Part shown: positions 41,801 to 48,911 of the stretch, one piece after another
Numbering within the stretch: the stretch's first letter is position 1
Layout of the letters: each line of letters begins with the position of its first letter
DNA from: Agromyces mediolanus
Lineage (GTDB): Bacteria; Actinomycetota; Actinomycetes; Actinomycetales; Microbacteriaceae
Assembly: GCF_014648575.1 (NCBI RefSeq)
Contig: NZ_BMRJ01000001.1
Coordinates: 1,018,554-1,074,305, forward strand
Direction: 5' to 3'
DNA length: 55,752 nucleotides
Notes under the pieces: model-generated
Seen by the model: the letters and a program-made list of their open reading frames with translations, nothing else
Databases searched by the model: none
What the model was told of the DNA's origin: nothing
Translations under genes and position numbers: made by a program

Positions 41801-42651
41801 ACGATGGGACGCTGACGCTCACCGCCACCCTGGCCGACGACGGCACCCGGTACCGGGCCGTCTTCACGAACGCGGCCGGCGAGACGGCGAGCGCCGAGGC
41901 GACGCTCGCCGTCGGCGAGGTGCCCGCCTTCGCGGCGCAGTCCGACGTCACGGTCCTGCCCGGCGCGGTGCGCACGATCGAGGTGTCCGCCACGGGGCAT
42001 CCCGCCCCCGCGATCACCGCGAGCGGCCTGCCCGCGTGGCTCTCCCTCGTCGACCACGGCGACGGCACCGCGACCCTGAGCGGCACGCCGGCGCTGGGCG
42101 ACGCCGCAGCGTCGACGATCGAGCTCACCGCGACGAACGCGTACGGCGACGACGTGCTCGGATTCTCGCTCACCGTGACCGACGAGGTCGCCCTGCCCTC
42201 GCAGCTGCCCGCCACGGTCGACGGCGTGCTCGGCGGGGTGCCCGCCGAGCTCCGGCGCGGCCAGACGCTCACGGTCTCCGGCGAGGGCTTCCTCCCCGGT
42301 GCGCCGATCGCGCTCGGCGTCTACTCGACGCTCACGCCGCTCGGTTCGGCGGTCGCCGACGCTTCGGGCGCCTTCTCGGCGGAGGTCACCGTTCCCGAGG
42401 CGCTCGCGGCCGGCGAGCACGCGTTCGCGGCGAGCGGCGTCGGAGCGGATGGCTCGGCGCGCCTCCTCGCCGCCGAGACGGAGCTCGTGGTGCCGGTCCC
42501 GGTGCCCGGCGACGGCGCCGGCAGCGCGCCGGGCGGACTCAGCCAGACCGGCGTCGACACGCTGCTGCCGATGCTGCTCGCGGCGGGAGGCATCCTCGCG
42601 GGGCTCGCCCTGCTGGTGCTGCTCGCGGTGCGCCGCCGCCGGGGCGCCTGA
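38848..42651 (+). CDS. Giant surface protein: beta-helix plus Ig-like repeats, sortase-like anchor
   Basis: 1267 residues. Signal peptide (residues 1-32, ending PAYAA), then a right-handed parallel beta-helix (about 35-360: repeated LTITGSTFTGNSV, VEISGSAFNGNQV, ITANTFTGNTV steps as in pectate-lyase/CSLREA-type proteins), followed by about seven Ig-like/He_PIG-type repeats with the phrases LPxGLTLxDxGDGTAxLSGxP and ITSPGTATFTVG, one Ig-like domain with PGVQWQRSADDG, and a last domain LTVSGEGFLPGAPI. The C-terminus LSQTG (1231-1235), hydrophobic helix and VRRRRGA is a sorting signal with Ser-Gln in place of Pro-x. Start is a TTG at 38848 with AAAGGG 6 nt upstream. It is divergent from the tail-collar operon and is its likeliest partner. 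Confidence 0.9.
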   Translation: MRAGHVRSAAAALSIAALLAGGLLVSPPAYAADAITVTTTADGDVNDACGNDTVTTTVDPVTLRNAFCVANNLGGAQQISVPAGEYRLGAAGALKLGTAPGADITVTGPASGEAAIIGNGTTQLLSVDPAVGGGVSVTLERLTFRGGRDADAGGGAIIAGDGGAAARDELVIRDAVFRDNRSTAGSFAPGGAVQVMGGSLTIEDSLFDQNWAGIGAGGAVFYQALGDPTDQALTITGSTFTGNSVIASAGLDNGGGAVAYDAAGASVEISGSAFNGNQVATSDGSPAFGGAVRQLSGPATITANTFTGNTVAGAAGFGAAVALANGPVTAQYNRIAGNTGGAAAVRADASSTVAATLNWWGCNAGPSTAPCDLAELPDGTVAPYLTLAASAAASTVDSGSSTALTASFGRDSAGLPVAPAKLTAFDGATVAWSAAGPSGSSVSPASAALSAGTAGATFTAGATGGAGGASLSFDAVTIPIAISVRAVPNFTSPDTLVAPIGNAVSFPVTATGAPAPTISLVSGPLPTGLSFSPGAPGAANISGTPTTGARGSYPIVLRADNGATVEQSLTIEVGAPPAFDGLSDLTVRQGDLVDVTIRTRGDVADTIVSTGALPAGLTLTDAGDGTAKLSGRPTATGVQSITLRATNAFGDNDGVMVVTVTAPPAITSNGFATFTADGTEQSVPITFTPGYPAATGVPELSGAPFWLRIDTTSGTRLVGTPPANAGGTHTFTISLGNPTGTTMQFFTLTVESAPSYLGPTFYSVAAGTSIDETLVFSGAPVPTVTALENSSLPSGITLTDLGNGRVRLHGTAAPADAGFYTTRIDVENSVGGLHQTIQLVVGRAPAITSPGTATFTVGTAGELPITVDGGYPAAGAVVFDGMVPTWLGLTGPVGSQRLVGTPPAGTGGTVEVGLLISNAYGSDRQLVRLTVNEAPVVTQNPADASVVAGTELELTAAASGFPAPGVQWQRSADDGASWQPIAGANDGTLTLTATLADDGTRYRAVFTNAAGETASAEATLAVGEVPAFAAQSDVTVLPGAVRTIEVSATGHPAPAITASGLPAWLSLVDHGDGTATLSGTPALGDAAASTIELTATNAYGDDVLGFSLTVTDEVALPSQLPATVDGVLGGVPAELRRGQTLTVSGEGFLPGAPIALGVYSTLTPLGSAVADASGAFSAEVTVPEALAAGEHAFAASGVGADGSARLLAAETELVVPVPVPGDGAGSAPGGLSQTGVDTLLPMLLAAGGILAGLALLVLLAVRRRRGA

Positions 42652-42690
42652 GCCGCGGCGGCGCGAGCGGCCGGTGCGTGCATGAGGGCG

Positions 42691-42696
42691 TAGGCT
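42691..42696 (+). promoter_or_regulatory. Leaderless-type -10 box of the zinc dehydrogenase gene
   Basis: TAGGCT lies 7 nt before the ATG at 42704. Confidence 0.5.
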
Positions 42697-42703
42697 CGCC
42701 CTC

Positions 42704-43753
42704 ATGCGCGCCACCCTGATCCACGGCCCCGGTGACATCCGCGTCGAGACGGTGCCCGACCCGGTGCTCTCGACCGGCCGCGACGCGATCGTGCGGGTCG
42801 TCGCCGCCTGCGTCTGCGGCTCGGACCTCTGGCCGTACCGCGGCGTGACGCCGACGCGCGAGCCGCGCCGCATCGGGCACGAGTTCGTCGGCGTCGCCGA
42901 GGCGGTCGGCGAACAGGTCGAGCGGGTGCGCCCGGGCGACTTCGTGATCGCCCCGTTCTACGTCTGCGACGGCAGCTGCGCGAACTGCCGCAACGGGGTG
43001 TCCACCTCGTGTCTGCACGGCGGCTGGTGGGGCTCCGCCGACCGCGAGGGCGGCTTCGCCGACGGCGCGCAGGGTGAGCGCGTGCGGGTTCCGCTCGCCG
43101 ACGGCACGCTCGCCGTCGTGCCCGGGCCGGTCGCCGACGAGGAGGTGCCGGGGCTGCTGACGCTCTCGGACGTCATGGGCACCGGGCACCACGCCGCCGT
43201 CTCCGCCGGGGTCGGCCCGGGTGACGCGGTCGCGGTCGTCGGCGACGGCGCGGTCGGGCTCTGCGCCGTGATCGCGGCGAAGCGGCTCGGCGCGACGACG
43301 ATCATCGCGATGAGCCGGCACCCCGAGCGGCAGGCGCTCGCCCGGGAGTTCGGCGCCACGCACGTCGTCGCCGAGCGCGGCGATGCGGGCATCGAGGCGG
43401 TCCGCGAGCTCACCGGCGGGATCGGCGCCGACCGCGTGCTCGAGTGCGTCGGCACGAAGGAGTCGATGGATCAGGCGATCCGCTCCGCCCGCCCCGGCGG
43501 CATGGTCGGCTACGTCGGCGTGCCGAACGGCGGGCCCGAGCTGCCCGTGCGGCGACTGTTCGAGACGAACGTCGGGGTGAACGGCGGCGTCGCGCCGGTG
43601 CGCGGCTACATCGAGGAGCTGCTGCCCGACGTGCGCTCGGGCGCCATCCGGCCGGGGCTCGTCTTCGACCTCGAGCTGCCGCTCGAGGAGGCCGCCGAGG
43701 CGTACGCCGCGATGGACGAGCGCCGCGCGGTGAAGGTGCTGCTGCGCCCGTAG
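42704..43753 (+). CDS. Zinc-dependent alcohol dehydrogenase (MDR family)
   Basis: 349-residue medium-chain dehydrogenase. Catalytic zinc site: Cys38 (VCGSDLWPYRG), His-Glu in RIGHEFVG and the Asp-containing segment after strand; structural zinc lobe CDGSCANCRNGVSTSC with four Cys. The Rossmann motif is VVGDGAVGLCAV, followed by MSRHPER, whose Arg suggests possible NADP preference. The family oxidises alcohols or polyols; substrate unknown. It stands alone between the surface protein and the repeat protein. The ATG is fixed by TAGGCT 7 nt upstream. A GCGCCCGTA tandem repeat starts inside its last codons. Confidence 0.92.
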   Translation: MRATLIHGPGDIRVETVPDPVLSTGRDAIVRVVAACVCGSDLWPYRGVTPTREPRRIGHEFVGVAEAVGEQVERVRPGDFVIAPFYVCDGSCANCRNGVSTSCLHGGWWGSADREGGFADGAQGERVRVPLADGTLAVVPGPVADEEVPGLLTLSDVMGTGHHAAVSAGVGPGDAVAVVGDGAVGLCAVIAAKRLGATTIIAMSRHPERQALAREFGATHVVAERGDAGIEAVRELTGGIGADRVLECVGTKESMDQAIRSARPGGMVGYVGVPNGGPELPVRRLFETNVGVNGGVAPVRGYIEELLPDVRSGAIRPGLVFDLELPLEEAAEAYAAMDERRAVKVLLRP

Positions 43754-43806
43754 CGCCCGGGCGCCCGTAGCGCCCGTAGCGCCCAGGCGCCCGTCGCGCC
43801 CGTTGC
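43744..43806. repeat. Short tandem repeats, unit GCGCCCGTA
   Basis: About seven degenerate copies of an 8-9-nt unit (GCGCCCGTA with GGG, AGG, TC and TT variants) beginning in the last codons and stop of the dehydrogenase gene and filling the gap to the convergent gene. Confidence 0.6.
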
Positions 43807-43821
43807 GGCCGCAGCGCGCGC

Positions 43822-45738
43822 TCAGGCGATGCGCGGCAGGCCGTCGTCGTCGCCCAGGCGCCGGGCGGCCGTCAGCCGCTGCGGCGTCGCCGGCTCCGAC
43901 GGCGGCATCGGCCGAGGACCGCTGCCCTCGCCCGCCCAGCCCGGGGTGTTCGCGTCCAGCCAGGCGATGCGCGTGGCGTCGAGGGTGCCGTCGCGGTGCG
44001 CGCGTCGCTGCGTCTGCAGCCAGGTGCCGAGGCGGCGGGACCGTTCGACCGTCGACCGTTCGGAGGGCAGCCGGCCGCGCTCCGAGAGGTACGCCGCGAC
44101 CTCCGCGGCGCGGCGGAGCCAGCTCGCGAGGCGCGGGTCGCGCCACTCGGGGATGCGGGCGTCGAGCCACTGCTCGCGCTCCGGGATCAGGCCGCCGCGG
44201 CGGGCCGCCGAGCGCTGGTTGTTCAGCCAGACGCCGAGCTCGAGCTCCGAGGCGTTCGCGTCGCCGCCGCGGGCCGGCAGTCGGCCGTGCTCGGCGCGGA
44301 AGGCGAGGAGGCGCGTCGCGGTGTGCCCCCACGCCGTCAAGCGGTGGTCCCGCCACCCGGGGAGCTGACGGTCGAGCCAGCGCTCGCGTGACTCGTCGAG
44401 CTCGCCGGCGGCGACGAGGCCGCGCTGCCGCTGCAGCCACCTGGCCAGCGATCGCTCCTCGGGGTCCTCGGCGCGGCTCGCGGGCGCACCGGCGCCGAGC
44501 GCGAGCCGACGGGCGAGCCGGTCGGCCTGCTGCCGCCACTCGCGCTCGTCGTCGAACCAGCCGACGACCGACGCGTCCAGCAGGGCGCGGCGGGCGTCGC
44601 TCAGGCGGCCGGCTCGCGCGGCGGTGCGCTGCTCGGCGAGCCAGGCGGCGGCGCGGCGCTCCTCGTCGTCGGCGTCGGCGGTGCGGGCCGGAGCGCGGCC
44701 GGCTGCGGCGGTGAAGGCGAGGAGCTCGTCGAGGCGCGTGCGCCACGCGGCATCCGGGCGCTCGCGCCAGCTCGGCACCGAGCGGTCGAGTCGGGCCGCC
44801 CGCGCCGGGGAGAGCGAGCCGGCGACCGCGAGCCGGCGCTGCCCGGCCAGCCATTCGCCGAGTCGGCGCTCGAGCGGCTCGGCGGCGTGCTTCGCGGGCA
44901 GGCGGTCGTGCGCCGCGACCCATCCGGCGAGTCGCCGCGCGGTGCGGGTCCACCGCGCGGCGGCCGGGTCGAGCCAGCCGGGCACTGCGTCGTCCAGTGC
45001 CCGACGACGCTCGTCGTCCAGTCGGTCGTCGGCCGCGGCCTCGCGCTGCCGGCGGAGCCAGCCCGCCAGCCGCCGCTCGAACGGCTCCCCGTGGGCCGCC
45101 TCGCGCGGGAACCGCCCCGTCTCGGCGATGAAGGCGGCGACCGCCGCGACGGCGTCGTCCCAGCCCTCGTCGGCGGGGCGCCGCCAGCTCGGCAGGTTCA
45201 GTTCCAGCCAGGCGAGCCGCTCGGGCGACAGGCGGCCGGATGCCTCGGCCCGCCGCTGTGTGCGCAGCCAGGTCGCGAGGCGTCGCTCGGCGGTGTCGTT
45301 CGCGCTCGGCGAGGGGTAGGCGCCCGTCTCGGCGAGGTGCAGCCCCACGGCGACGGCCGTGCCGTGCCAGTCGGTGCCGCGGGGGTCGCGCCAGCCGGGC
45401 ACGACCGAGTCGAGGTGGCGGAGCCGGCGTTCGGGCAGCGCGCCCGTGCGGAGCAGCTCGCGCTGCCGCTTCAGCCAGCGGGCGACGGCGCGCTCCGGCT
45501 CGGCGGCGTTCGCGGCATCCCGCGGCGGTCGCCCGGTGGTGGCGAGGTGCTCGCGCAGCCGTGCGACGCGCGCCTCCCACTCGCCGTCGCCGTCGTGCAG
45601 GGCGACGCCGTGCCGGGCGGCACCGTGCCGAGGAGTCGGGATCGACCCGTGCGGGGCCGGTGCGTCGTGGCGCGGGCGCGCGACGGCGAGGCCAGGACCC
45701 GACGCGTGCTGCGTCGGCGCCGAGCTGTCGTCGCCCAT
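43822..45738 (-). CDS. Protein of eight helicase-associated (HA) repeats, no helicase domain
   Basis: 638 residues. After about 50 residues of disordered His/Pro-rich sequence the chain is eight consecutive copies of a 64-66-residue unit (about 54-575): W-x4-x2-L-x2-hydrophobic-x4-G-R-x-P, an acidic E-R-R-L-x-x-W-L-x-x-Q-R core, G-x-L, R-x-x-L-D and a closing P-G-W-R-D. This matches the helicase-associated (HA) domain, a three-helix unit thought to bind nucleic acid next to helicases, but no Walker motifs exist here. The function is unknown. The start at 45738 (MGDDSSAPTQ) is the first ATG; a TTG at 45888 would add 50 Gly/Arg-rich residues over a GC hairpin. Confidence 0.85.
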   Translation of the reverse strand: MGDDSSAPTQHASGPGLAVARPRHDAPAPHGSIPTPRHGAARHGVALHDGDGEWEARVARLREHLATTGRPPRDAANAAEPERAVARWLKRQRELLRTGALPERRLRHLDSVVPGWRDPRGTDWHGTAVAVGLHLAETGAYPSPSANDTAERRLATWLRTQRRAEASGRLSPERLAWLELNLPSWRRPADEGWDDAVAAVAAFIAETGRFPREAAHGEPFERRLAGWLRRQREAAADDRLDDERRRALDDAVPGWLDPAAARWTRTARRLAGWVAAHDRLPAKHAAEPLERRLGEWLAGQRRLAVAGSLSPARAARLDRSVPSWRERPDAAWRTRLDELLAFTAAAGRAPARTADADDEERRAAAWLAEQRTAARAGRLSDARRALLDASVVGWFDDEREWRQQADRLARRLALGAGAPASRAEDPEERSLARWLQRQRGLVAAGELDESRERWLDRQLPGWRDHRLTAWGHTATRLLAFRAEHGRLPARGGDANASELELGVWLNNQRSAARRGGLIPEREQWLDARIPEWRDPRLASWLRRAAEVAAYLSERGRLPSERSTVERSRRLGTWLQTQRRAHRDGTLDATRIAWLDANTPGWAGEGSGPRPMPPSEPATPQRLTAARRLGDDDGLPRIA

Positions 45739-45776
45739 TCCATACCCCGAATCCGGCGGCGCTGCGCGCACGCCAC

Positions 45777-45798
45777 GGCGACCGCCCCCGCGGTCGCC
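45777..45798. other. Hairpin upstream of the HA-repeat gene
   Basis: Perfect 9-bp stem GGCGACCGC / GCGGTCGCC with a CCCC loop, 39 nt before the ATG at 45738, so it lies in the leader or promoter of that gene. Confidence 0.4.
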
Positions 45799-46001
45799 GA
45801 GGCGACCGGAGACATTCGGAACCCGAATCCGAACGCCGGAACACCGGCCGCTGCGGCGATTCTCACAGCCATTGCACAGCTTGGGCAAGGAGGTGGGAAG
45901 GGGCCCTGACGAATCCGCTTCGGGGGAGCGCGCTCACCCCCGGTGGATCCGCGTGATTCCGGGCGAGCAGAGGGTCGGCGACGCGGGCGGACCCGTCCGG
46001 T

Positions 46002-46733
46002 TCACCCCCGGACTGGGGGACGCTCGGCGAGTCCGGCGCGTCGCATCCCGGCGATCCACGGCGTCGGGAACGCGATCGACAGCTCCCACGCCAGCTCGCA
46101 GTCGGGCTCGGCCGCGACGACCGCGGCGATGCGCTCGGCATCCGCCTCCGCGAGCACGTGCGCCGGGGCGTCGACGCCCCGGTTCCAGGCGGCCATCGCG
46201 CGGCGCTTCGCCGCGTTCAGCAGCTCCTCGGGCGAGGCGACGGGAGCACCGTGCTCGAGCCAGCGGGAGCGGCGCGCGCTGCCGGCGTCCTCGAGGGCCG
46301 GGCCGTCGAGTCGGTGCAGGCGGGGGCCGCCGGCGGTCTCCTCGTAGAAGCGGCGCTCGCCGGTGCGCAGCACGCGGACGCGGTGGTAGCCGCCCGGGTG
46401 CGCTTCGGGCGCGCCGGTCTCGCCGAGGTAGCGGGTCTCCTCCACGCCGCCGGCGGTGGTCCAGCGCAGCACGCGCACCCGGCCCGCCTCGTCATGCCAC
46501 TCGAGCACGCCGTCGGCGGCCTGGCCGGCGAAGCACAGCTCCTCGGGGTGCGCGGGCGTCGGGATGCGCCGGCCGAACAGCCACGCCTCGCGGGCGCCGG
46601 CGCGGTCGACCGCCCAACCGACGGCGCGGTGCCGTTCGCCGCGGCGCCAGTAGGAGACGCCGTCGGCGTGCTCGCGGCGCTCGGTCCACCCCTCCGACGG
46701 GTGCGGGGCGGTCGTGGTCTGTTCTGCTGGCAT
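46002..46733 (-). CDS. Hypothetical protein with duplicated RRWEHG-like motifs
   Basis: 243-residue soluble protein without a recognised family. The first half contains WRRGERHRAVGWAVDRAGAREAWLFGRRIP and VLEWHDEAGRVRVLRWTTAG, the centre RTGERRFYEETAGGPRLHRLDGPALEDAGSARRSRWLEHGAPVASPEELLNAAKRRAMAAWNRG; the H-R-x-D-G-P-A phrase recalls short WxxxGxxHRxDGPA repeats of proteins of unknown function. The ATG at 46733 has GAGGA about 9 nt upstream. The in-frame extension to 47168 is antisense to flgN and rejected. It lies between the HA-repeat gene and the flagellar cluster. Confidence 0.65.
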   Translation of the reverse strand: MPAEQTTTAPHPSEGWTERREHADGVSYWRRGERHRAVGWAVDRAGAREAWLFGRRIPTPAHPEELCFAGQAADGVLEWHDEAGRVRVLRWTTAGGVEETRYLGETGAPEAHPGGYHRVRVLRTGERRFYEETAGGPRLHRLDGPALEDAGSARRSRWLEHGAPVASPEELLNAAKRRAMAAWNRGVDAPAHVLAEADAERIAAVVAAEPDCELAWELSIAFPTPWIAGMRRAGLAERPPVRG

Positions 46734-46894
46734 CGTGCTCGTTCCTCGGGTTCGGCCCTCGGGGGCCCTGGATCGTGTGTACAGCGGGTGCGGGTCCACC
46801 CGCCGGGCCGCCGAATCGCTGCGTTCGGCGGTGTCCTCATTAGTGCGGACATCCCGGCAAGAGATACATGCGCGGCACGGTCCGCCTTTGTGCC
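46734..46894. other. Intergenic region before the flagellar cluster
   Basis: Left part of a 274-nt gap (46734-47007). No gene was recognised; an ATG-initiated frame from 46868 runs only antisense to structure in the adjacent palindrome and flgN. Confidence 0.4.
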
Positions 46895-46928
46895 GACGTG
46901 CCCGACTTTGATCAAAGTCGGGCACGTC
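46895..46928. repeat. Perfect 34-bp palindrome upstream of flgN
   Basis: GACGTGCCCGACTTTGA followed at once by its exact reverse complement, without spacer; the centre is TGATCA. It is 80 nt upstream of flgN. It could be a bidirectional terminator, an operator or a dispersed element; the sequence alone does not decide. Confidence 0.7.
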
Positions 46929-46971
46929 CGAAAGGGAACGGGGGAGCGCGCTTACCGCGGGCGGGCGCACG

Positions 46972-46979
46972 GCCGATAG
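46972..46979 (+). promoter_or_regulatory. FliA/WhiG-like -10 element before flgN
   Basis: GCCGATAG differs from the flagellar sigma consensus GCCGATAA at one base, 28 nt upstream of flgN. The -35 position holds TACC instead of TAAA, so the promoter is weak or needs help. Confidence 0.35.
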
Positions 46980-47007
46980 TCGGATGCATCGAGGAGAGGC
47001 GGTCCGC

Positions 47008-47490
47008 ATGTCGTTGCACGAACTCTCCGCCGTGCTCTGGCGCGAGCGGGAGCTGCTCGACGTGCTGCTGTACAAGCTCGAGGTGGAGCGCCTGCTGCTC
47101 GCCACCGACCGCCGCCGCTGGCTCGGCCGGGCCGCGCACGAGATCGAGTTCCTCACCGCCCGCCTCAAGGAGGTCGGGCTCGCGCGCGCCGTCGAGTCCG
47201 CCGAGGTGGCCGAGGAGCTGCAGCTGCCCGCGGAGGCGACGCTTCAGGAACTCGCCGACGCCGTCGGCGACGAGGTCTGGCGCGACATCCTGCTCGCCCA
47301 CCTCGCGGCCCTCCGGGAGGTGACCGGCGAGATCAGCGAGCTCCGCGACGCGAACGAGCAGCTGCTCAAGCAGGCCGCCCGGCCAGCCGGAGTCGCCCAG
47401 CACGCCGCCCGGCGCGGCACCACGACCTACGACGCCCGCGGCCTCACCCGGGACGTCGTCGAAGCCACCCTGGTGGACGAGGAGACCTGA
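47008..47490 (+). CDS. flgN: Flagellar export chaperone FlgN
   Basis: 160 residues, almost wholly helical (LHELSAVLWRERELLDVLLYKLEVERLLLATDRRRWLGRAAHEIEFLTARL), the coiled-coil pattern of FlgN, which keeps the hook-filament junction proteins FlgK and FlgL export-competent. Identity rests on this pattern plus position directly upstream of flgK. The ATG at 47008 (MSLHELSAVLW) is preferred to 46984 because GAGG lies about 8 nt before it. Its stop overlaps the flgK ATG (TGATG), coupling chaperone and client. Confidence 0.88.
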   Translation: MSLHELSAVLWRERELLDVLLYKLEVERLLLATDRRRWLGRAAHEIEFLTARLKEVGLARAVESAEVAEELQLPAEATLQELADAVGDEVWRDILLAHLAALREVTGEISELRDANEQLLKQAARPAGVAQHAARRGTTTYDARGLTRDVVEATLVDEET

Positions 47491-48908
47491 TGAGCACCTT
47501 CGGCGGGCTGAACACCAGCCACACCGCCCTGAACGCCGCGCGCACCGCCGTCGACGTCGCCGGCCAGAACATCGCGAACGTGAAGACGCCCGGCTACACG
47601 CGCCAGCGCGCGGAGCTCGCCTCCTCGCCGGTCGCCGGCCCGATCGGCGTCCTCGCGCTCTCGCGCCCCGGCCCCGGGCAGGGCGTCATGGTCACCGGCA
47701 TCGCCCGCCTCGCGAACGAGATGCTCAACGAGGGGGTCCGCGAGGCCTCCGCGAGCTCCGGGTACCACGCGACCCGTGCGGCCGCGCTCGAGACCCTCGA
47801 GACCGGCCTCCGCGAGCCCGGCAAGGACGGCCTCTCCGCACGGATGCAGGAGTTCTGGGCCTCCTGGCAGGACCTCGGCAACGCGGCCGGCGACGGCGCG
47901 GCGGCCGCCGTCGTGCTGCAGCAGGCGGCCACCCTCGCCGCGCGCATCGCCGACGGATCCCGCGCGGTCTCCTCGCAGTGGACGGCGCTGCGGAAGGATG
48001 CCTCGACGATGGTCGACCAGGTCAACCACGCCGCCGCCCGGGTCGCCGAGCTGAACGACACCATCCGCCGCTCCACCCTCGCCGGCGGGCAGGTCAACGA
48101 GCTCCTCGACGAGCGCGACCGCGTCGCCGCCGACCTCGCCTCGATCGCCGGCGGCCAGGTGTACGACCGCGGCGACGGCACCGTCGACGTGCTCGTCGCG
48201 GGCAACCCGATCGTCACCGGCACGACCGCGAACCGGCTCGTGCTCGCGGGGCCGACGACCCCGGGCGGCACCGGCGCGGTCTCCGTGCAGTGGGAGCGCC
48301 GGCCGGGGACCGCGATCGACCTCGACGGCGGCGAGCTCGCCGGCGCGCTCTCCATGCTCGCACCCGCCTCGGGTGGCACCGGCGGCCCGTTGAACGAGGC
48401 GCTGGCCTCCTACGACGCGGTCGCGACGGCGCTCGCCGAGCAGGTCAACGCCGTGCACCGCACCGGTGCGACGCCGAACGGCACGACCGGGCTCGACTTC
48501 TTCGCCTTCGACCCCGGCGTGCCGGCGGCGCTCGGCCTGCGCGTCATCCCGACCGACGTGTCGGGCATCGCCGCCGCCCTCCCCGGCGCCGGCGCGAAGG
48601 ACGGCACCATCGCCGACCGCATCGCCGGCATCGGCCGGGCCGCGGGCTCCCCGGACGAGGTCTGGGGCTCCTTCGTCGGGAAGGTCGGCATCGCCTCCGG
48701 CGCGGAGTCCTCGCGGGCGCAGGTCGCCGCGCTCGGCCTCGTCGACGCCGTCGGCCGCCAGCAGTCGGAGTCCGCGGTCGACCTCGACGAGGAGAACCTC
48801 GCGCTCGTCACCGCGCAGACCGCCTACCAGGGGGCGGCGCGGGTGTTCACCGCGATCGACGAGATGCTCGAAGTGCTGATCACCCGCACCGGTGTGGTCG
48901 GGAGGTAA
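47490..48908 (+). CDS. flgK: Flagellar hook-associated protein 1
   Basis: 472 residues. The N-terminal rod/hook motif STFGGLNTSHTALNAARTAVDVAGQNIANVKTPGYTRQRAEL and the C-terminal D0/D1 helix VDLDEENLALVTAQTAYQGAARVFTAIDEMLEVLITRTGVVGR are the hallmarks of FlgK, which joins hook and filament. Central D2/D3 domains (about 130-380) are variable. The first ATG overlaps the flgN stop; flgL starts 3 nt after its stop. Exported through the flagellar type III apparatus, whose genes are outside the window. Confidence 0.96.
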   Translation: MSTFGGLNTSHTALNAARTAVDVAGQNIANVKTPGYTRQRAELASSPVAGPIGVLALSRPGPGQGVMVTGIARLANEMLNEGVREASASSGYHATRAAALETLETGLREPGKDGLSARMQEFWASWQDLGNAAGDGAAAAVVLQQAATLAARIADGSRAVSSQWTALRKDASTMVDQVNHAAARVAELNDTIRRSTLAGGQVNELLDERDRVAADLASIAGGQVYDRGDGTVDVLVAGNPIVTGTTANRLVLAGPTTPGGTGAVSVQWERRPGTAIDLDGGELAGALSMLAPASGGTGGPLNEALASYDAVATALAEQVNAVHRTGATPNGTTGLDFFAFDPGVPAALGLRVIPTDVSGIAAALPGAGAKDGTIADRIAGIGRAAGSPDEVWGSFVGKVGIASGAESSRAQVAALGLVDAVGRQQSESAVDLDEENLALVTAQTAYQGAARVFTAIDEMLEVLITRTGVVGR

Positions 48909-48911
48909 GCC

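Noticed and set aside
46868..47323. 151-codon plus-strand frame through the palindrome
   Set aside because: It is out of frame with flgN, Arg/Ser-rich, and begins before the palindrome without promoter or ribosome binding site.
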